Part shown: piece after piece, positions 53,192 to 61,512 of the stretch | How positions within the stretch are numbered: position 1 is the first letter of the stretch | Layout of the letters: each line of letters begins with the position of its first letter | NCBI RefSeq assembly: GCF_021532315.1 | Contig: NZ_JAKGAO010000004.1 | Location: 248,001-312,000, forward strand | Origin: Paenibacillus tarimensis | Lineage (GTDB): Bacteria > Bacillota > Bacilli > Paenibacillales > Paenibacillaceae | DNA length: 64,000 bases | Reading direction: 5' to 3' | Position numbers and translations under genes: made by a program | The notes under the pieces: model-generated | What the model was told of the DNA's origin: nothing | The model's database searches: none | What the model saw: the letters and a program-made list of their open reading frames with translations, nothing else

Positions 53192-53788
53192 ATGGAGATG
53201 GAACATCCGATTCAAGGGTTAATGGAAACCGCTATGGAAAACATCAAAGCGATGGTCGACGTTAATACCATCGTCGGTGACCCGGTACAAACGCCGGACG
53301 GCAGCATCATCATGCCAATCTCTAAAGTCGGCTTCGGCTTCGTTGCCGGCGGCAGTGATTACCGTGTGGACGCCGTTACGGAAACATCGACTGCTAACAC
53401 AACAATTGAACATCACAATCCGACCGTAGCTATGCCATTTGGCGGAGGCAGCGGCGGCGGTGTATCCATCACGCCAATCGCTTTCCTCGTAGTTGGCTCG
53501 CAGGGCGTAAAAATCGTTTCCCTCGATAATTCCACACATCTGTGGGAGAAGGTTATGGATTCTGCGCCAAAAGTGTTCGACAAGCTGCAGAACATGATGA
53601 AGGGCGGCGGCGGTTCAATGGGTATGGGGGCTATGGGCTCAACTGGTATGGGTTCCATGACACCCGGAATGGGTATGAGTTCTTCCATGAGCGGAACGTC
53701 GATGGGTGGATCTTCGATGGGTTCCTCGGGGAGCTCGAGCACGGATAGCACGAATCAATCGAGTGACGACGACAACAGTCTTATCTAG
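53192..53788 (+). CDS. ytfJ: Spore protein YtfJ (GerW family) with Met/Gly-rich tail
   Basis: A 198-residue protein whose first 130 residues match YtfJ/GerW: HPIQGLMETAMENIKAMVDV, NTIVGDPVQTPDGSIIMPIS, VGFGFVAGGSDY, VSITPIAFLVVGSQGVKIV. GerW is needed for normal spore germination. The last 65 residues are unusual: Met-Gly-Ser repeats (GGGSMGMGAMGSTGMG, SMSGTSMGGSSMGSSGSSS) ending in an acidic DDDNSLI. ATG 53192 is nine bases after GGGAGG. A perfect sigma-F promoter lies upstream and a terminator downstream. Confidence 0.88.
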   Translation: MEMEHPIQGLMETAMENIKAMVDVNTIVGDPVQTPDGSIIMPISKVGFGFVAGGSDYRVDAVTETSTANTTIEHHNPTVAMPFGGGSGGGVSITPIAFLVVGSQGVKIVSLDNSTHLWEKVMDSAPKVFDKLQNMMKGGGGSMGMGAMGSTGMGSMTPGMGMSSSMSGTSMGGSSMGSSGSSSTDSTNQSSDDDNSLI

Positions 53789-53803
53789 ATCGAATATGCA
53801 ACC

Positions 53804-53835
53804 GGCTGTCCCTCTAAACAGAGGGGCAGCTTTTT
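53804..53835 (+). terminator. Terminator after ytfJ
   Basis: GCTGTCCCTC and GAGGGGCAGC pair with one G-U pair and are followed by TTTTT. Confidence 0.8.
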
Positions 53836-53855
53836 GCTGGATAGGCTGCCTTTTG

Positions 53856-53885
53856 GGACATAACGGCTGCGCGTAAGCATATAAT
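53856..53885 (+). promoter_or_regulatory. Sigma-E promoter of dacB-spmA-spmB
   Basis: CATATAAT at 53878-53885 matches the sigma-E -10 (CATACA[AC]T) at seven of eight positions, with ACATA at 53858-53862 and a 15-base gap. The next bases, GTACAAGAC, are identical to those after the spoIIM promoter. The Bacillus dacB operon is sigma-E dependent. Confidence 0.55.
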
Positions 53886-53939
53886 GTACAAGACCCCCAG
53901 CCGGACAGGCAGGGAAGATTGTAAGGAGGTTGCTGAAGC

Positions 53940-55115
53940 ATGAAATCCTTGGTATCTGCATTGGCAGCATTCGTGCTGCTCTTAACTTCCAGTTTGGCAG
54001 GAGGCCATGTGGCTGCTGCGCATGGGAAGCTGTACACCAACGCCAAGGGGGCCGCCTTAATTGATGTGGAGTCCGGCAGGATATTATACAGCACACGCGG
54101 TAATGAGCGAATGCGGATCGCGAGCCTGACCAAGATTATGACAGCCATTGTGGCAATCGAGCATGGCAATCTGTCGGATTCTGTGAAGACAAGCAGGCGT
54201 GCGGCGGGTAAGGAGGGCTCCTCTATTTACTTGAAGCTCGGGGAAGAGATGAGCCTGCACAACATGCTCTACGGGCTGATGCTTCGTTCCGGTAACGATG
54301 CGGCAACCGCTATTGCTGAACATGTAGGTGGGACGGAAGAAGGTTTCGTCTTCTTGATGAACCAAAAGGCAGAGGAGCTTGGACTTGACCAGACTCATTT
54401 TATGAACCCGCACGGGCTTGACCATGACAATCATTATTCCTCCCCCAACGACATGGCCCGTCTAACGGCTTATGCTTTGCGAAATCAAACTTTCAAAGAG
54501 ATCGTCAAGACAAAGGTGAAGTCAGCGCCGAATCCGAATGAGCAATGGGATTATAAGTGGTATAACAAGAATAAGATGCTGTCCATGTATGAAGGCGCGG
54601 ACGGAGTGAAGACCGGCTATACGAAGCTTGCCTTCCGCTGTCTGGTCAGCTCGGCTACCCGGGACGGCCAGCAGCTTGCGGCAGTCACGCTGAATGACGG
54701 TGATGACTGGAACGACCATCGTAAAATGCTGGACTGGGGCTTTGCCAACTACCCGCTGGAGACCGTTATTAAGAAAGGCCAGAAGCTGACCACCGTAGCT
54801 GCCAGAACCGCATTCCGGTACCCGCTTGCTCAGGGTGAAAAATCCCGCCTGACGGCCAAGCTGGTGCGCCGCCCTGCCCAGGACGTCCGTTACGCACTTG
54901 GGGACGCTGGCGTTATCAATATTTCGCTTGACGGCAAGCTGATCGGTTCCGTACCCGTGAGGGCTATCGCTGCGCCGTCTGACACTTCGGCAAGGACGGA
55001 TCAGAGGAACGGCAGTGAATCTGAAAATATCGAAATTGGCAGTAAGAGTGACAGCTGGATAAGCGCGGTGCGTGCGGTGTTTGGTGCGCTGTTCGGGGGG
55101 AAGGAGGCGGCTTGA
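53940..55115 (+). CDS. dacB: DacB, sporulation D-alanyl-D-alanine carboxypeptidase
   Basis: A 391-residue mother-cell PBP5* type enzyme that limits cross-linking of spore cortex. A signal peptide covers about residues 1-27. Active-site motifs: SLTK with Ser 62 and Lys 65, SGNDAA, and KTG in GADGVKTGYT. It is a paralogue of the dacF product in this window, with shared blocks PHGLDHDNHYSSPNDM. GTAAGGAGG precedes the ATG. spmA begins two bases after its stop. Confidence 0.93.
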   Translation: MKSLVSALAAFVLLLTSSLAGGHVAAAHGKLYTNAKGAALIDVESGRILYSTRGNERMRIASLTKIMTAIVAIEHGNLSDSVKTSRRAAGKEGSSIYLKLGEEMSLHNMLYGLMLRSGNDAATAIAEHVGGTEEGFVFLMNQKAEELGLDQTHFMNPHGLDHDNHYSSPNDMARLTAYALRNQTFKEIVKTKVKSAPNPNEQWDYKWYNKNKMLSMYEGADGVKTGYTKLAFRCLVSSATRDGQQLAAVTLNDGDDWNDHRKMLDWGFANYPLETVIKKGQKLTTVAARTAFRYPLAQGEKSRLTAKLVRRPAQDVRYALGDAGVINISLDGKLIGSVPVRAIAAPSDTSARTDQRNGSESENIEIGSKSDSWISAVRAVFGALFGGKEAA

Positions 55116-55116
55116 C

Positions 55117-55764
55117 ATGGTAAATTGGATTTGGCTGATCATGATTGTGTCAAGTGTCATCGTAGCCGCCTTTACCGGGCGCATGGATGCAATAACGGAA
55201 GCGGCGTTTGATGGAGCTACAACCGGCGTTACCGTATGCTTCGGGCTGATAAGTGTTCTGGTATTCTGGATGGGACTCATGCGGATCGGGGAGGATGCGG
55301 GCTTGCTCGGCAAGCTGGCCTCCCTGCTGGGCCCGCTCGTGCGCCTGTTGTTCCCCGATGTGCCCCGCAACCATCCCGCAATAGGCTATATCATGTCGAA
55401 CATGAGCGCGAACCTTCTTGGCTTAGGCAATGCTGCCACACCCATGGGAATCAAAGCGATGCAGGAGCTGCAGAAGCTAAATCCCGACAAGGAAACAGCT
55501 ACCCCGGCGATGTGTACCCTGCTGGCCATTAATACATCAAGTATTACCTTAGTGCCTACCACGCTTATCGCCATACGGATGAGCTACGAATCAGCCAATC
55601 CCGCCGAGATTGTGGGGACAACGCTGGCGGCAACTGCAGTGGCAACAGCTGCTGCCATTCTGGCGGATAGGTGGTACCGCAGACGCTCAACTAAGCCTCC
55701 CTTACATACCGGCGGTTCTCATGCTGGCGGAGCCAAGCCCACCGCCGCATTGAAGGGTGGCTGA
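55117..55764 (+). CDS. spmA: SpmA, spore maturation protein A
   Basis: A 215-residue membrane protein with nucleoside-recognition (Gate) domain features: AAFDGATTGVTVCFGLISVL, LGPLVRLLFPDVPRNHPAIG, MSANLLGLGNAATPMGIKAM. With SpmB it supports spore core dehydration and heat resistance, working alongside DacB. I start at ATG 55117, after AAGGAGG; the C-terminal 30 residues are basic and poorly conserved. Confidence 0.92.
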   Translation: MVNWIWLIMIVSSVIVAAFTGRMDAITEAAFDGATTGVTVCFGLISVLVFWMGLMRIGEDAGLLGKLASLLGPLVRLLFPDVPRNHPAIGYIMSNMSANLLGLGNAATPMGIKAMQELQKLNPDKETATPAMCTLLAINTSSITLVPTTLIAIRMSYESANPAEIVGTTLAATAVATAAAILADRWYRRRSTKPPLHTGGSHAGGAKPTAALKGG

Positions 55765-55768
55765 TGGC

Positions 55769-56302
55769 ATGTATCAATGGATTACTGTAATTTCAACTTG
55801 GATGATACCTGCACTTATCGCATTTATTCCTTTATATGCTGCATTCCGCAAGGTACCGGTGTACGAATCCTTCGTAGATGGAGCTAAGGAAGGCTTCGGT
55901 ACAGCCGTCTCCTTGATCCCACATCTGGTTGGTATGATGGTGGCGATCAGCATGTTCCGTGCATCCGGTGCTATGGATGCAATCGTAGCTGTGCTGGAAC
56001 CGCTCTTCGCCTGGATGAGGGTACCCGGCGAGGTGCTGCCCCTTGGTCTGCTCCGGCCGATTACAGGAGCGGGCTCACTGGCATACACGACAGATTTAAT
56101 CAAGGTATATGGTCCTGATTCAATGATCGGCAGGATTGCATCCACGATCCAGGGCAGTACAGATACGACGCTCTACGTGCTAACCGTCTATTTCGGAGCC
56201 GTTGGCATCAGGAAAACAAAATACGCTCTGAAGGTCGGGTTGTTCTCTGATCTTGTAGGGTTTCTGGCTGCTGTATTTATTTGTTTGCTTGTTTTCGGCT
56301 GA
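55769..56302 (+). CDS. spmB: SpmB, spore maturation protein B
   Basis: A 177-residue membrane protein paralogous to SpmA in its Gate domain: SFVDGAKEGFGTAVSLIPHL, LPLGLLRPITGAGSLAYTTD, GSTDTTLYVLTVYFGAVGIR. Start ATG 55769 is eight bases after GAAGGGTGG, five bases past the spmA stop; a GTG at 55757 would overlap spmA. Closes the dacB-spmA-spmB operon. Confidence 0.92.
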   Translation: MYQWITVISTWMIPALIAFIPLYAAFRKVPVYESFVDGAKEGFGTAVSLIPHLVGMMVAISMFRASGAMDAIVAVLEPLFAWMRVPGEVLPLGLLRPITGAGSLAYTTDLIKVYGPDSMIGRIASTIQGSTDTTLYVLTVYFGAVGIRKTKYALKVGLFSDLVGFLAAVFICLLVFG

Positions 56303-56336
56303 GAAGAAGATCAGAAGCTGACCATGAGGAGCTTAA

Positions 56337-56377
56337 TGACCGCCTAATGTCTTGCGACATCTGGCGGTCTTCTATTT
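56337..56377 (+). terminator. Terminator after spmB
   Basis: GACCGCC and GGCGGTC with an inner ATGTC/GACAT pair form a stem followed by TTCTATTTG. Confidence 0.7.
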
Positions 56378-56461
56378 GTGTGCAACAAAAGATCTCATGC
56401 CTTGCGGTACGCTTGTGATTTTGGACTTCTATGGGTATGATGGTAGATGAGGTGAACCAAC

Positions 56462-57205
56462 TTGGAACGTTTACAAAAAATACTGGCTCAAGCCGGTGTA
56501 GCATCCCGCAGGAAGTGTGAGGAGCTCATACTGTCCGGCAAGGTAGAGGTTAATGGTGAAATTGTTACAACACTTGGTGTGAAAGCTGACCCGGCTGCAG
56601 ATGAAATTAAGGTGAACGGCCGCAAGATACGCAGTGAAACGAAGCTGTACCTGATGCTGCATAAGCCAAAGGGCGTCATCACAAGCGCCAGCGATCCGGA
56701 AGGACGCAAGGTTGTGGGAGATTTCCTGCCAGGCATTAAGGAGCGCGTGTATCCGGTAGGCAGACTGGATTATGATACGGAAGGTCTGCTGCTGCTTACC
56801 AATGACGGTGAGTTTGCCAATCTGCTGACGCATCCGAGCCACCATGTCCCTAAGACGTACCATGCGACCGTTAAGGGCGTGCCGCACGGCTCGCTTCTTG
56901 AGAAGCTGGAGAAGGGAATCGAACTGGAGGACGGCATGACTGCGCCTGCAGAAATAGAGTATCAGGATGTTGACCCGGACAGTAAGCGATCGACTATCCG
57001 CATTACCATTCATGAGGGCCGCAACCGTCAGGTTAGACGGATGTTTGAGGCCATCGGGCACCCTGTAATTCTATTGAAGCGCGTAAAGTTCGGTGACTTA
57101 ACACTGCAGGGCCTTCCACGTGGCAAATACCGGCATTTGACGCCCCGCGAAGTGAAGGATTTGATGGGCTCATCCAAGAAGACACATAATGTTCATAAAA
57201 AGTGA
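56462..57205 (+). CDS. rluB: RluB, 23S rRNA pseudouridine synthase
   Basis: A 247-residue enzyme converting a uridine of helix 90 of 23S rRNA (2605 in E. coli) to pseudouridine. An S4 domain (about residues 1-60, LQKILAQAGVASRRKCEELI) precedes the RsuA/RluB catalytic domain: catalytic Asp in VGRLDYDTEGLLLLTND, then HEGRNRQVRRMFEAIGH. It starts with TTG 56462 after GAGGTGA. The position before resA is conserved in Bacillus (ypuL). Confidence 0.94.
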   Translation: MERLQKILAQAGVASRRKCEELILSGKVEVNGEIVTTLGVKADPAADEIKVNGRKIRSETKLYLMLHKPKGVITSASDPEGRKVVGDFLPGIKERVYPVGRLDYDTEGLLLLTNDGEFANLLTHPSHHVPKTYHATVKGVPHGSLLEKLEKGIELEDGMTAPAEIEYQDVDPDSKRSTIRITIHEGRNRQVRRMFEAIGHPVILLKRVKFGDLTLQGLPRGKYRHLTPREVKDLMGSSKKTHNVHKK

Positions 57206-57209
57206 AAAT

Positions 57210-57216
57210 TGTCGAA
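57210..57216 (+). promoter_or_regulatory. 0A-box-like TGTCGAA upstream of resA
   Basis: An exact TGTCGAA core lies 24 bases before a TATAAT at 57240-57245, between rluB and resA. CGAAAT (57213) and ATTTCG (57233) also form a small inverted repeat. A control role for Spo0A on the res operon is inference. Confidence 0.3.
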
Positions 57217-57283
57217 ATACACGGGTTTAGACATTTCGCTATAATGGAAGGTAAAGCCGTCAAACAAGGGTGGGGATGAACGA

Positions 57284-57811
57284 ATGAAGGGTAAGATGCG
57301 TAAGCCTGTCCAAATTGTCATCCTGATCGGCGTCTTGCTGTTGGGCGGTTATGCCATCGGCAAGACGTTGTTTGCGTCCGGAGGGGCGCCGAAGATTGGG
57401 GACAAGCCGCCTGCATTCGAGCTGGCAGGACTAGATGGGGAAATTCACGAGCTTGAGGACTACAAGGGCAAGCCGCTTATCATCAATTTTTGGGGCACCT
57501 TTTGTCCGCCATGTGTTAAGGAAATGCCGGAATTTCAGAATCAGTATGACAAATGGCGCAGCGAAGGTCTGGAAATTCTGGCGATTAATCTAAGCGAGGA
57601 TGATCTGACCGTTCGAAGCTTCCTGAGGGATTTTGACCTTAACTATACGATCCTCAGGGACCATGGGAAAACAGTGGAAAAAAGATACGGGTTGCGTTCT
57701 TATCCCACAACATTTTTCGTGACAGCCGAAGGAACGATTCAGGACATTTTTGTCGGAGGCATGACAGAGCAGGACATTAATGCCAGAGTTGAAAAACTGC
57801 TGCAGGGTTAA
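57284..57811 (+). CDS. resA: ResA, thiol-disulfide oxidoreductase for cytochrome c assembly
   Basis: ResA reduces the heme-binding cysteines of apocytochrome c outside the membrane. The 175-residue protein has an N-terminal membrane anchor (about residues 9-28) and a thioredoxin fold with the CPPC active site, Cys 74 and Cys 77, in NFWGTFCPPCVKEMP, plus the cis-Pro in RSYPTTFFV. A GTGGGGATG ribosome site precedes the ATG. First gene of resABCDE. Confidence 0.93.
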   Translation: MKGKMRKPVQIVILIGVLLLGGYAIGKTLFASGGAPKIGDKPPAFELAGLDGEIHELEDYKGKPLIINFWGTFCPPCVKEMPEFQNQYDKWRSEGLEILAINLSEDDLTVRSFLRDFDLNYTILRDHGKTVEKRYGLRSYPTTFFVTAEGTIQDIFVGGMTEQDINARVEKLLQG

Positions 57812-57844
57812 CCGAGCAGGCGGCAGGGAGGGGGACCGACGCGA

Positions 57845-59506
57845 TTGTTTCAGAACACCAAATGTGAATGCGGACATCAAAATCACGCCGGCACAGTACT
57901 TTGTGAATCATGCGGAAAGCCGCTGATTGCGGAGCTCGCGGGGGACAATGCGCCGCTGGAAATGCGGTATGACGGTGCAGCCAGACGATCCCAAAAAGCT
58001 AATCCGGGACTGATTGACCGGGTATGGAACTTTTTTTCTTCTGTAAAAATTGCGGTTATTCTGATTGTCATCACGCTGCTTGGCGCCATGCTTGGCACAA
58101 TCTATCCGCAGGAAGGCACCTTTATCAATTTCAATGATCCGGACTATTATGAAGACACTTATGGGCTGCCGGGGAAAATTTATTATATGCTCGGCTTATC
58201 TCATACGTATGAATCCTGGTGGTTTATCGGACTGCTCGTCATGATTGGCACTTCGCTGGTCATCTGCAGTCTCGACCGTGTGCTTCCTCTTTATAAAGCA
58301 TTGAATAAGCAGCAAATCCGTAAGCATCTGCAGTTTATTACGAGACAGAAGGTTGTGTATACAGGGCGGATTGAAGATACGGACACCGAAGGCTGGACGG
58401 CCAGACTTGGTGAGCAGCTGCGCAAGCGGCGCTATAAGGTTTACCGTGACGGGGATGCACTGCTTGCGGAAAAGAACCGTTTCAGCCGGTGGGGACCGTA
58501 TATCAACCATATCGGTCTTATCCTGTTTCTTCTGGCCGTTCTAGCCCGCAGTATTCCGGGTTGGCATATGGATACGTATGCAGCTGTGCCCGAAGGGGAT
58601 ACCGTCAGATTGGCGGATACCAACTATTATCTTAAGAACGTGGAGTTTTCTGTGGATTATTACAGTAATGAGGAGCTGCCTGAAGAGCTGCAGGACACGG
58701 CACGGGCGAAGAAGTATGAGACCAAGGCTGAGCTATATGAATGTGTAGACAACTGCACAGACATCATGGGTGATCCGGTACTGGAGAAGGTGGCAGAACA
58801 TAACATCATCGTAAACTCTCCGCTGAGCTACAAGGGCCTTAAGGCGTACCAGTTCGATTACGATCCGACTCCGAAGCTGAAAGCCGTCAATCCGATGCTG
58901 GTGGACAAGAAAACAGGCGAGGCCTACGGGCCATTTCACTTGTCTATCACGGAACCCGAGCTGTTGTATGAGCTAGGACCTTATCGTCTGGAGTTGATCA
59001 CCCGCTTCATGGATTTTACCATTAACGAACAAGGGAAACCGGCTACGAAATCACGAGAGCCCAATGCACCGGCGTTTCTGTTTCTGGTGAAGGGTCCGGA
59101 TTTGGACCCAGCCGGGGAGACATTTATTTATTTTCCCAAGCAGGTGGACAAGCAGCGCTTCAGTCAGGATCTGCTGAATAGGGAGCTTGCGGACCGGATT
59201 GAATTCCGGGTAGACAGCATGGAAGAGGTGGAAATATCGGGCGCTACTTCTCACCTCAATATCCGGGTCGATAAAGCGATGCCGTATATATGGGTGGGCG
59301 CTGCTATATCTATGATTGGCCTCGTAATGGGGTTTTACTGGAACCATCGAAGAATTTGGCTGCGAATCGACAACGGCATCTTGTCTCTTGGCGCGCATAC
59401 GAACAAGAACTGGTACGGTATGAGAAATGACGTAGCAGCTGTTCTGCGCAAGGTGGACATTGAGGTGGATCCGAAGTCGCTTGATAACGGAGGGAACAAG
59501 ACGTGA
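57845..59506 (+). CDS. resB: ResB, cytochrome c biogenesis protein, with N-terminal zinc ribbon
   Basis: ResB forms with ResC the system II heme export and attachment complex. The 553-residue protein contains the family blocks FFSSVKIAVILIVITLLGAM, LGTIYPQEG, SWWFIGLLVMIGTSLVICSL and WGPYINHIGLILFLLAVLA, a large external domain, and a last membrane helix near residue 480. Unusually, it begins with a zinc ribbon, C7, C9, C20, C23 (CECGHQNHAGTVLCESCGKP). It starts with TTG 57845 after GGAGGGGG. Its end overlaps resC by four bases. Confidence 0.92.
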   Translation: MFQNTKCECGHQNHAGTVLCESCGKPLIAELAGDNAPLEMRYDGAARRSQKANPGLIDRVWNFFSSVKIAVILIVITLLGAMLGTIYPQEGTFINFNDPDYYEDTYGLPGKIYYMLGLSHTYESWWFIGLLVMIGTSLVICSLDRVLPLYKALNKQQIRKHLQFITRQKVVYTGRIEDTDTEGWTARLGEQLRKRRYKVYRDGDALLAEKNRFSRWGPYINHIGLILFLLAVLARSIPGWHMDTYAAVPEGDTVRLADTNYYLKNVEFSVDYYSNEELPEELQDTARAKKYETKAELYECVDNCTDIMGDPVLEKVAEHNIIVNSPLSYKGLKAYQFDYDPTPKLKAVNPMLVDKKTGEAYGPFHLSITEPELLYELGPYRLELITRFMDFTINEQGKPATKSREPNAPAFLFLVKGPDLDPAGETFIYFPKQVDKQRFSQDLLNRELADRIEFRVDSMEEVEISGATSHLNIRVDKAMPYIWVGAAISMIGLVMGFYWNHRRIWLRIDNGILSLGAHTNKNWYGMRNDVAAVLRKVDIEVDPKSLDNGGNKT

Positions 59507-60768
59507 ATTGGTTAGACATTAGCAGCAGCGCCTTTATTGCGGCGTTTTTCCTGTATTGCTTCGCTTTTCTCTTTTATGTGATTGCGGTGGCTGGCCGGAA
59601 GTGGAGCAACCGCAAGCCGGAGGAGCATGTACGCAAGTGGTCCAGAATCGGGTTTGTTTTCTCGACGATTGGACTAGCTGCTCATCTTGTGTTTTTCTTC
59701 ACGCGCTGGGCAGGAGCCGGACATATACCGACAAGCAACATGTATGAGTTCATGACTTTCCTTGGCATGTCCATCATGATCGCCTTCACCATTATTTACT
59801 TGATATACCGGTCTCCGCTGCTTGGTATGTTCGCGCTGCCGTTGACCATCGTGATTGTGGCCTATGCTGCCGTATTTCCGCAGAAGGTCCAGCCGCTTGT
59901 CCCGGCGCTGCAGTCCAACTGGCTTAAGGTTCATGTAACGACTGCGGCACTTGGAGAAGCGTTTTTCGCGGTCGGGTTTGCGGCCGGACTAATGTACCTT
60001 CTGCGTGTAATTGACTTTAAGGGTACAGATAAGGCAGCAAAGCGCGCTCAGCGGTGGATTGAATTCACACTGTATGTGATTATCGTCATTGTTGGCTTCA
60101 TCGGTGCTGTGTTCCTATTCAGAGGGATGGATTATCAGGCCAGCTTCACCCAGACAAACATCTCATATGACAAGACAGGTGCGGAGTCCATTACAGAAGA
60201 TACAGTGGAATATACACTTCCGCCGATTGTAAAGCCATACAATAGCGTAACAACTGCTGTTGAGCCTTTCCTCGGCATGGAGTCGCCGCTCTTCGAAGCG
60301 CCGTCCTGGATGAATGGCGTAAATGCAGGGCGTAAGCTCAATACGGTGATCTGGTCAATTATTGCCGGTACACTGCTGTATGGAATACTGAGGCTGGTGT
60401 TCCGCAAGCCGCTCGGTGCTGTGATACATCCGACTCTGGAAGGAATCGATCCCGAGGATCTGGATGAAATCAGCTACCGTTCAATTGCAATCGGCTTCCC
60501 GGTGTTTACGCTGGGTGCTCTGATCTTTGCCATGATATGGGCGGAGCAGGCTTGGGGACGGTTCTGGGGTTGGGATCCCAAGGAAGTCTGGGCCTTGATT
60601 ACGTGGCTGTACTACAGTGCTTACCTCCATCTTCGCTTGTCACGCGGCTGGCAGGGCCACCGCTCATCCTGGCTGGCTGTAATCGGATTTATCGTCGTAA
60701 TGTTTACTTTAATTGGTGTCAATCTCATTATTGCCGGCCTGCATTCATACGCCGGGGTTGACGGATAA
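59503..60768 (+). CDS. resC: ResC (CcsB/CcsA-type), cytochrome c heme handling protein
   Basis: A 421-residue integral membrane protein that presents heme for attachment to apocytochrome c. The hallmark WWD-type motif is WGRFWGWDPKEVWALITWL near residue 350; conserved His residues are seen near HVTTAALGEA, HPTLEG and YLHLRLSRGWQGH. About eight membrane helices. A GTG start at 59503 overlaps the resB stop. Confidence 0.93.
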   Translation: MNWLDISSSAFIAAFFLYCFAFLFYVIAVAGRKWSNRKPEEHVRKWSRIGFVFSTIGLAAHLVFFFTRWAGAGHIPTSNMYEFMTFLGMSIMIAFTIIYLIYRSPLLGMFALPLTIVIVAYAAVFPQKVQPLVPALQSNWLKVHVTTAALGEAFFAVGFAAGLMYLLRVIDFKGTDKAAKRAQRWIEFTLYVIIVIVGFIGAVFLFRGMDYQASFTQTNISYDKTGAESITEDTVEYTLPPIVKPYNSVTTAVEPFLGMESPLFEAPSWMNGVNAGRKLNTVIWSIIAGTLLYGILRLVFRKPLGAVIHPTLEGIDPEDLDEISYRSIAIGFPVFTLGALIFAMIWAEQAWGRFWGWDPKEVWALITWLYYSAYLHLRLSRGWQGHRSSWLAVIGFIVVMFTLIGVNLIIAGLHSYAGVDG

Positions 60769-60794
60769 CCGTTCCCAAAGGAGAGTATCAACCT

Positions 60795-61511
60795 ATGTCC
60801 GAACAAATTCACCGCATACTAGTCGTTGACGATGAAGAGCGGATCCGCCGCTTACTGAAGATGTATCTGGAGAAGGAAGGCTTTATCATTGAGGAAGCGG
60901 AGGATGGTGAGACGGCTCTTAGAATCGCTACCACCGATGAGTTTGATCTCATTCTGCTGGATGTCATGCTGCCTGGTATGGATGGAATAGAGGTCTGCTC
61001 GAGACTTAGACAGTCTAAGGCTACCCCGGTTATTATGCTGACAGCCAAAGGCGAGGAGATGAACAGAGTCCAGGGCTTTGAAGTAGGAGCTGACGACTAT
61101 GTCGTTAAGCCGTTCAGTCCGCGAGAAGTTATCTACCGTGTCAAAGCTATTCTTCGGCGTTCTTCTGCAACAGCTTTCTTGTCTAAGGAGGCGAACACCA
61201 GCAACAATATCGTGTTCCCTCATTTGGTGATCGAGCATGATGCCCACCGGGTAACGGCGGGTGGACATGAAGTGAGCCTGACACCAAAGGAGTACGAGCT
61301 TCTGCATTACTTGGCTATCTCGCCGGATAAGGTATTCTCACGTGAGGATCTGCTCAAGGATGTGTGGAATTACGAGTTTTTCGGTGACCTTCGCACGGTA
61401 GACACGCATGTCAAACGTCTGCGCGAGAAGCTGAACAAGGTCTCGCCGGATGCGGCGGCCATGATAACGACCGTTTGGGGAGTCGGCTATAAGTTAGAGG
61501 TGCCGAAGTAA
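60795..61511 (+). CDS. resD: ResD, response regulator for respiration
   Basis: An OmpR-type regulator of 238 residues controlling aerobic and anaerobic respiration genes. Receiver: acidic pair in VVDDEERIRR, phosphoacceptor in LILLDVMLPGMDG, Lys in DYVVKPFSPRE. C-terminal winged helix from about residue 135 (SLTPKEYELLHYLA, RTVDTHVKRLREKL, TTVWGVGYKLE). Partner of ResE, whose gene begins one base after its stop. Confidence 0.95.
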   Translation: MSEQIHRILVVDDEERIRRLLKMYLEKEGFIIEEAEDGETALRIATTDEFDLILLDVMLPGMDGIEVCSRLRQSKATPVIMLTAKGEEMNRVQGFEVGADDYVVKPFSPREVIYRVKAILRRSSATAFLSKEANTSNNIVFPHLVIEHDAHRVTAGGHEVSLTPKEYELLHYLAISPDKVFSREDLLKDVWNYEFFGDLRTVDTHVKRLREKLNKVSPDAAAMITTVWGVGYKLEVPK

Positions 61512-61512
61512 G

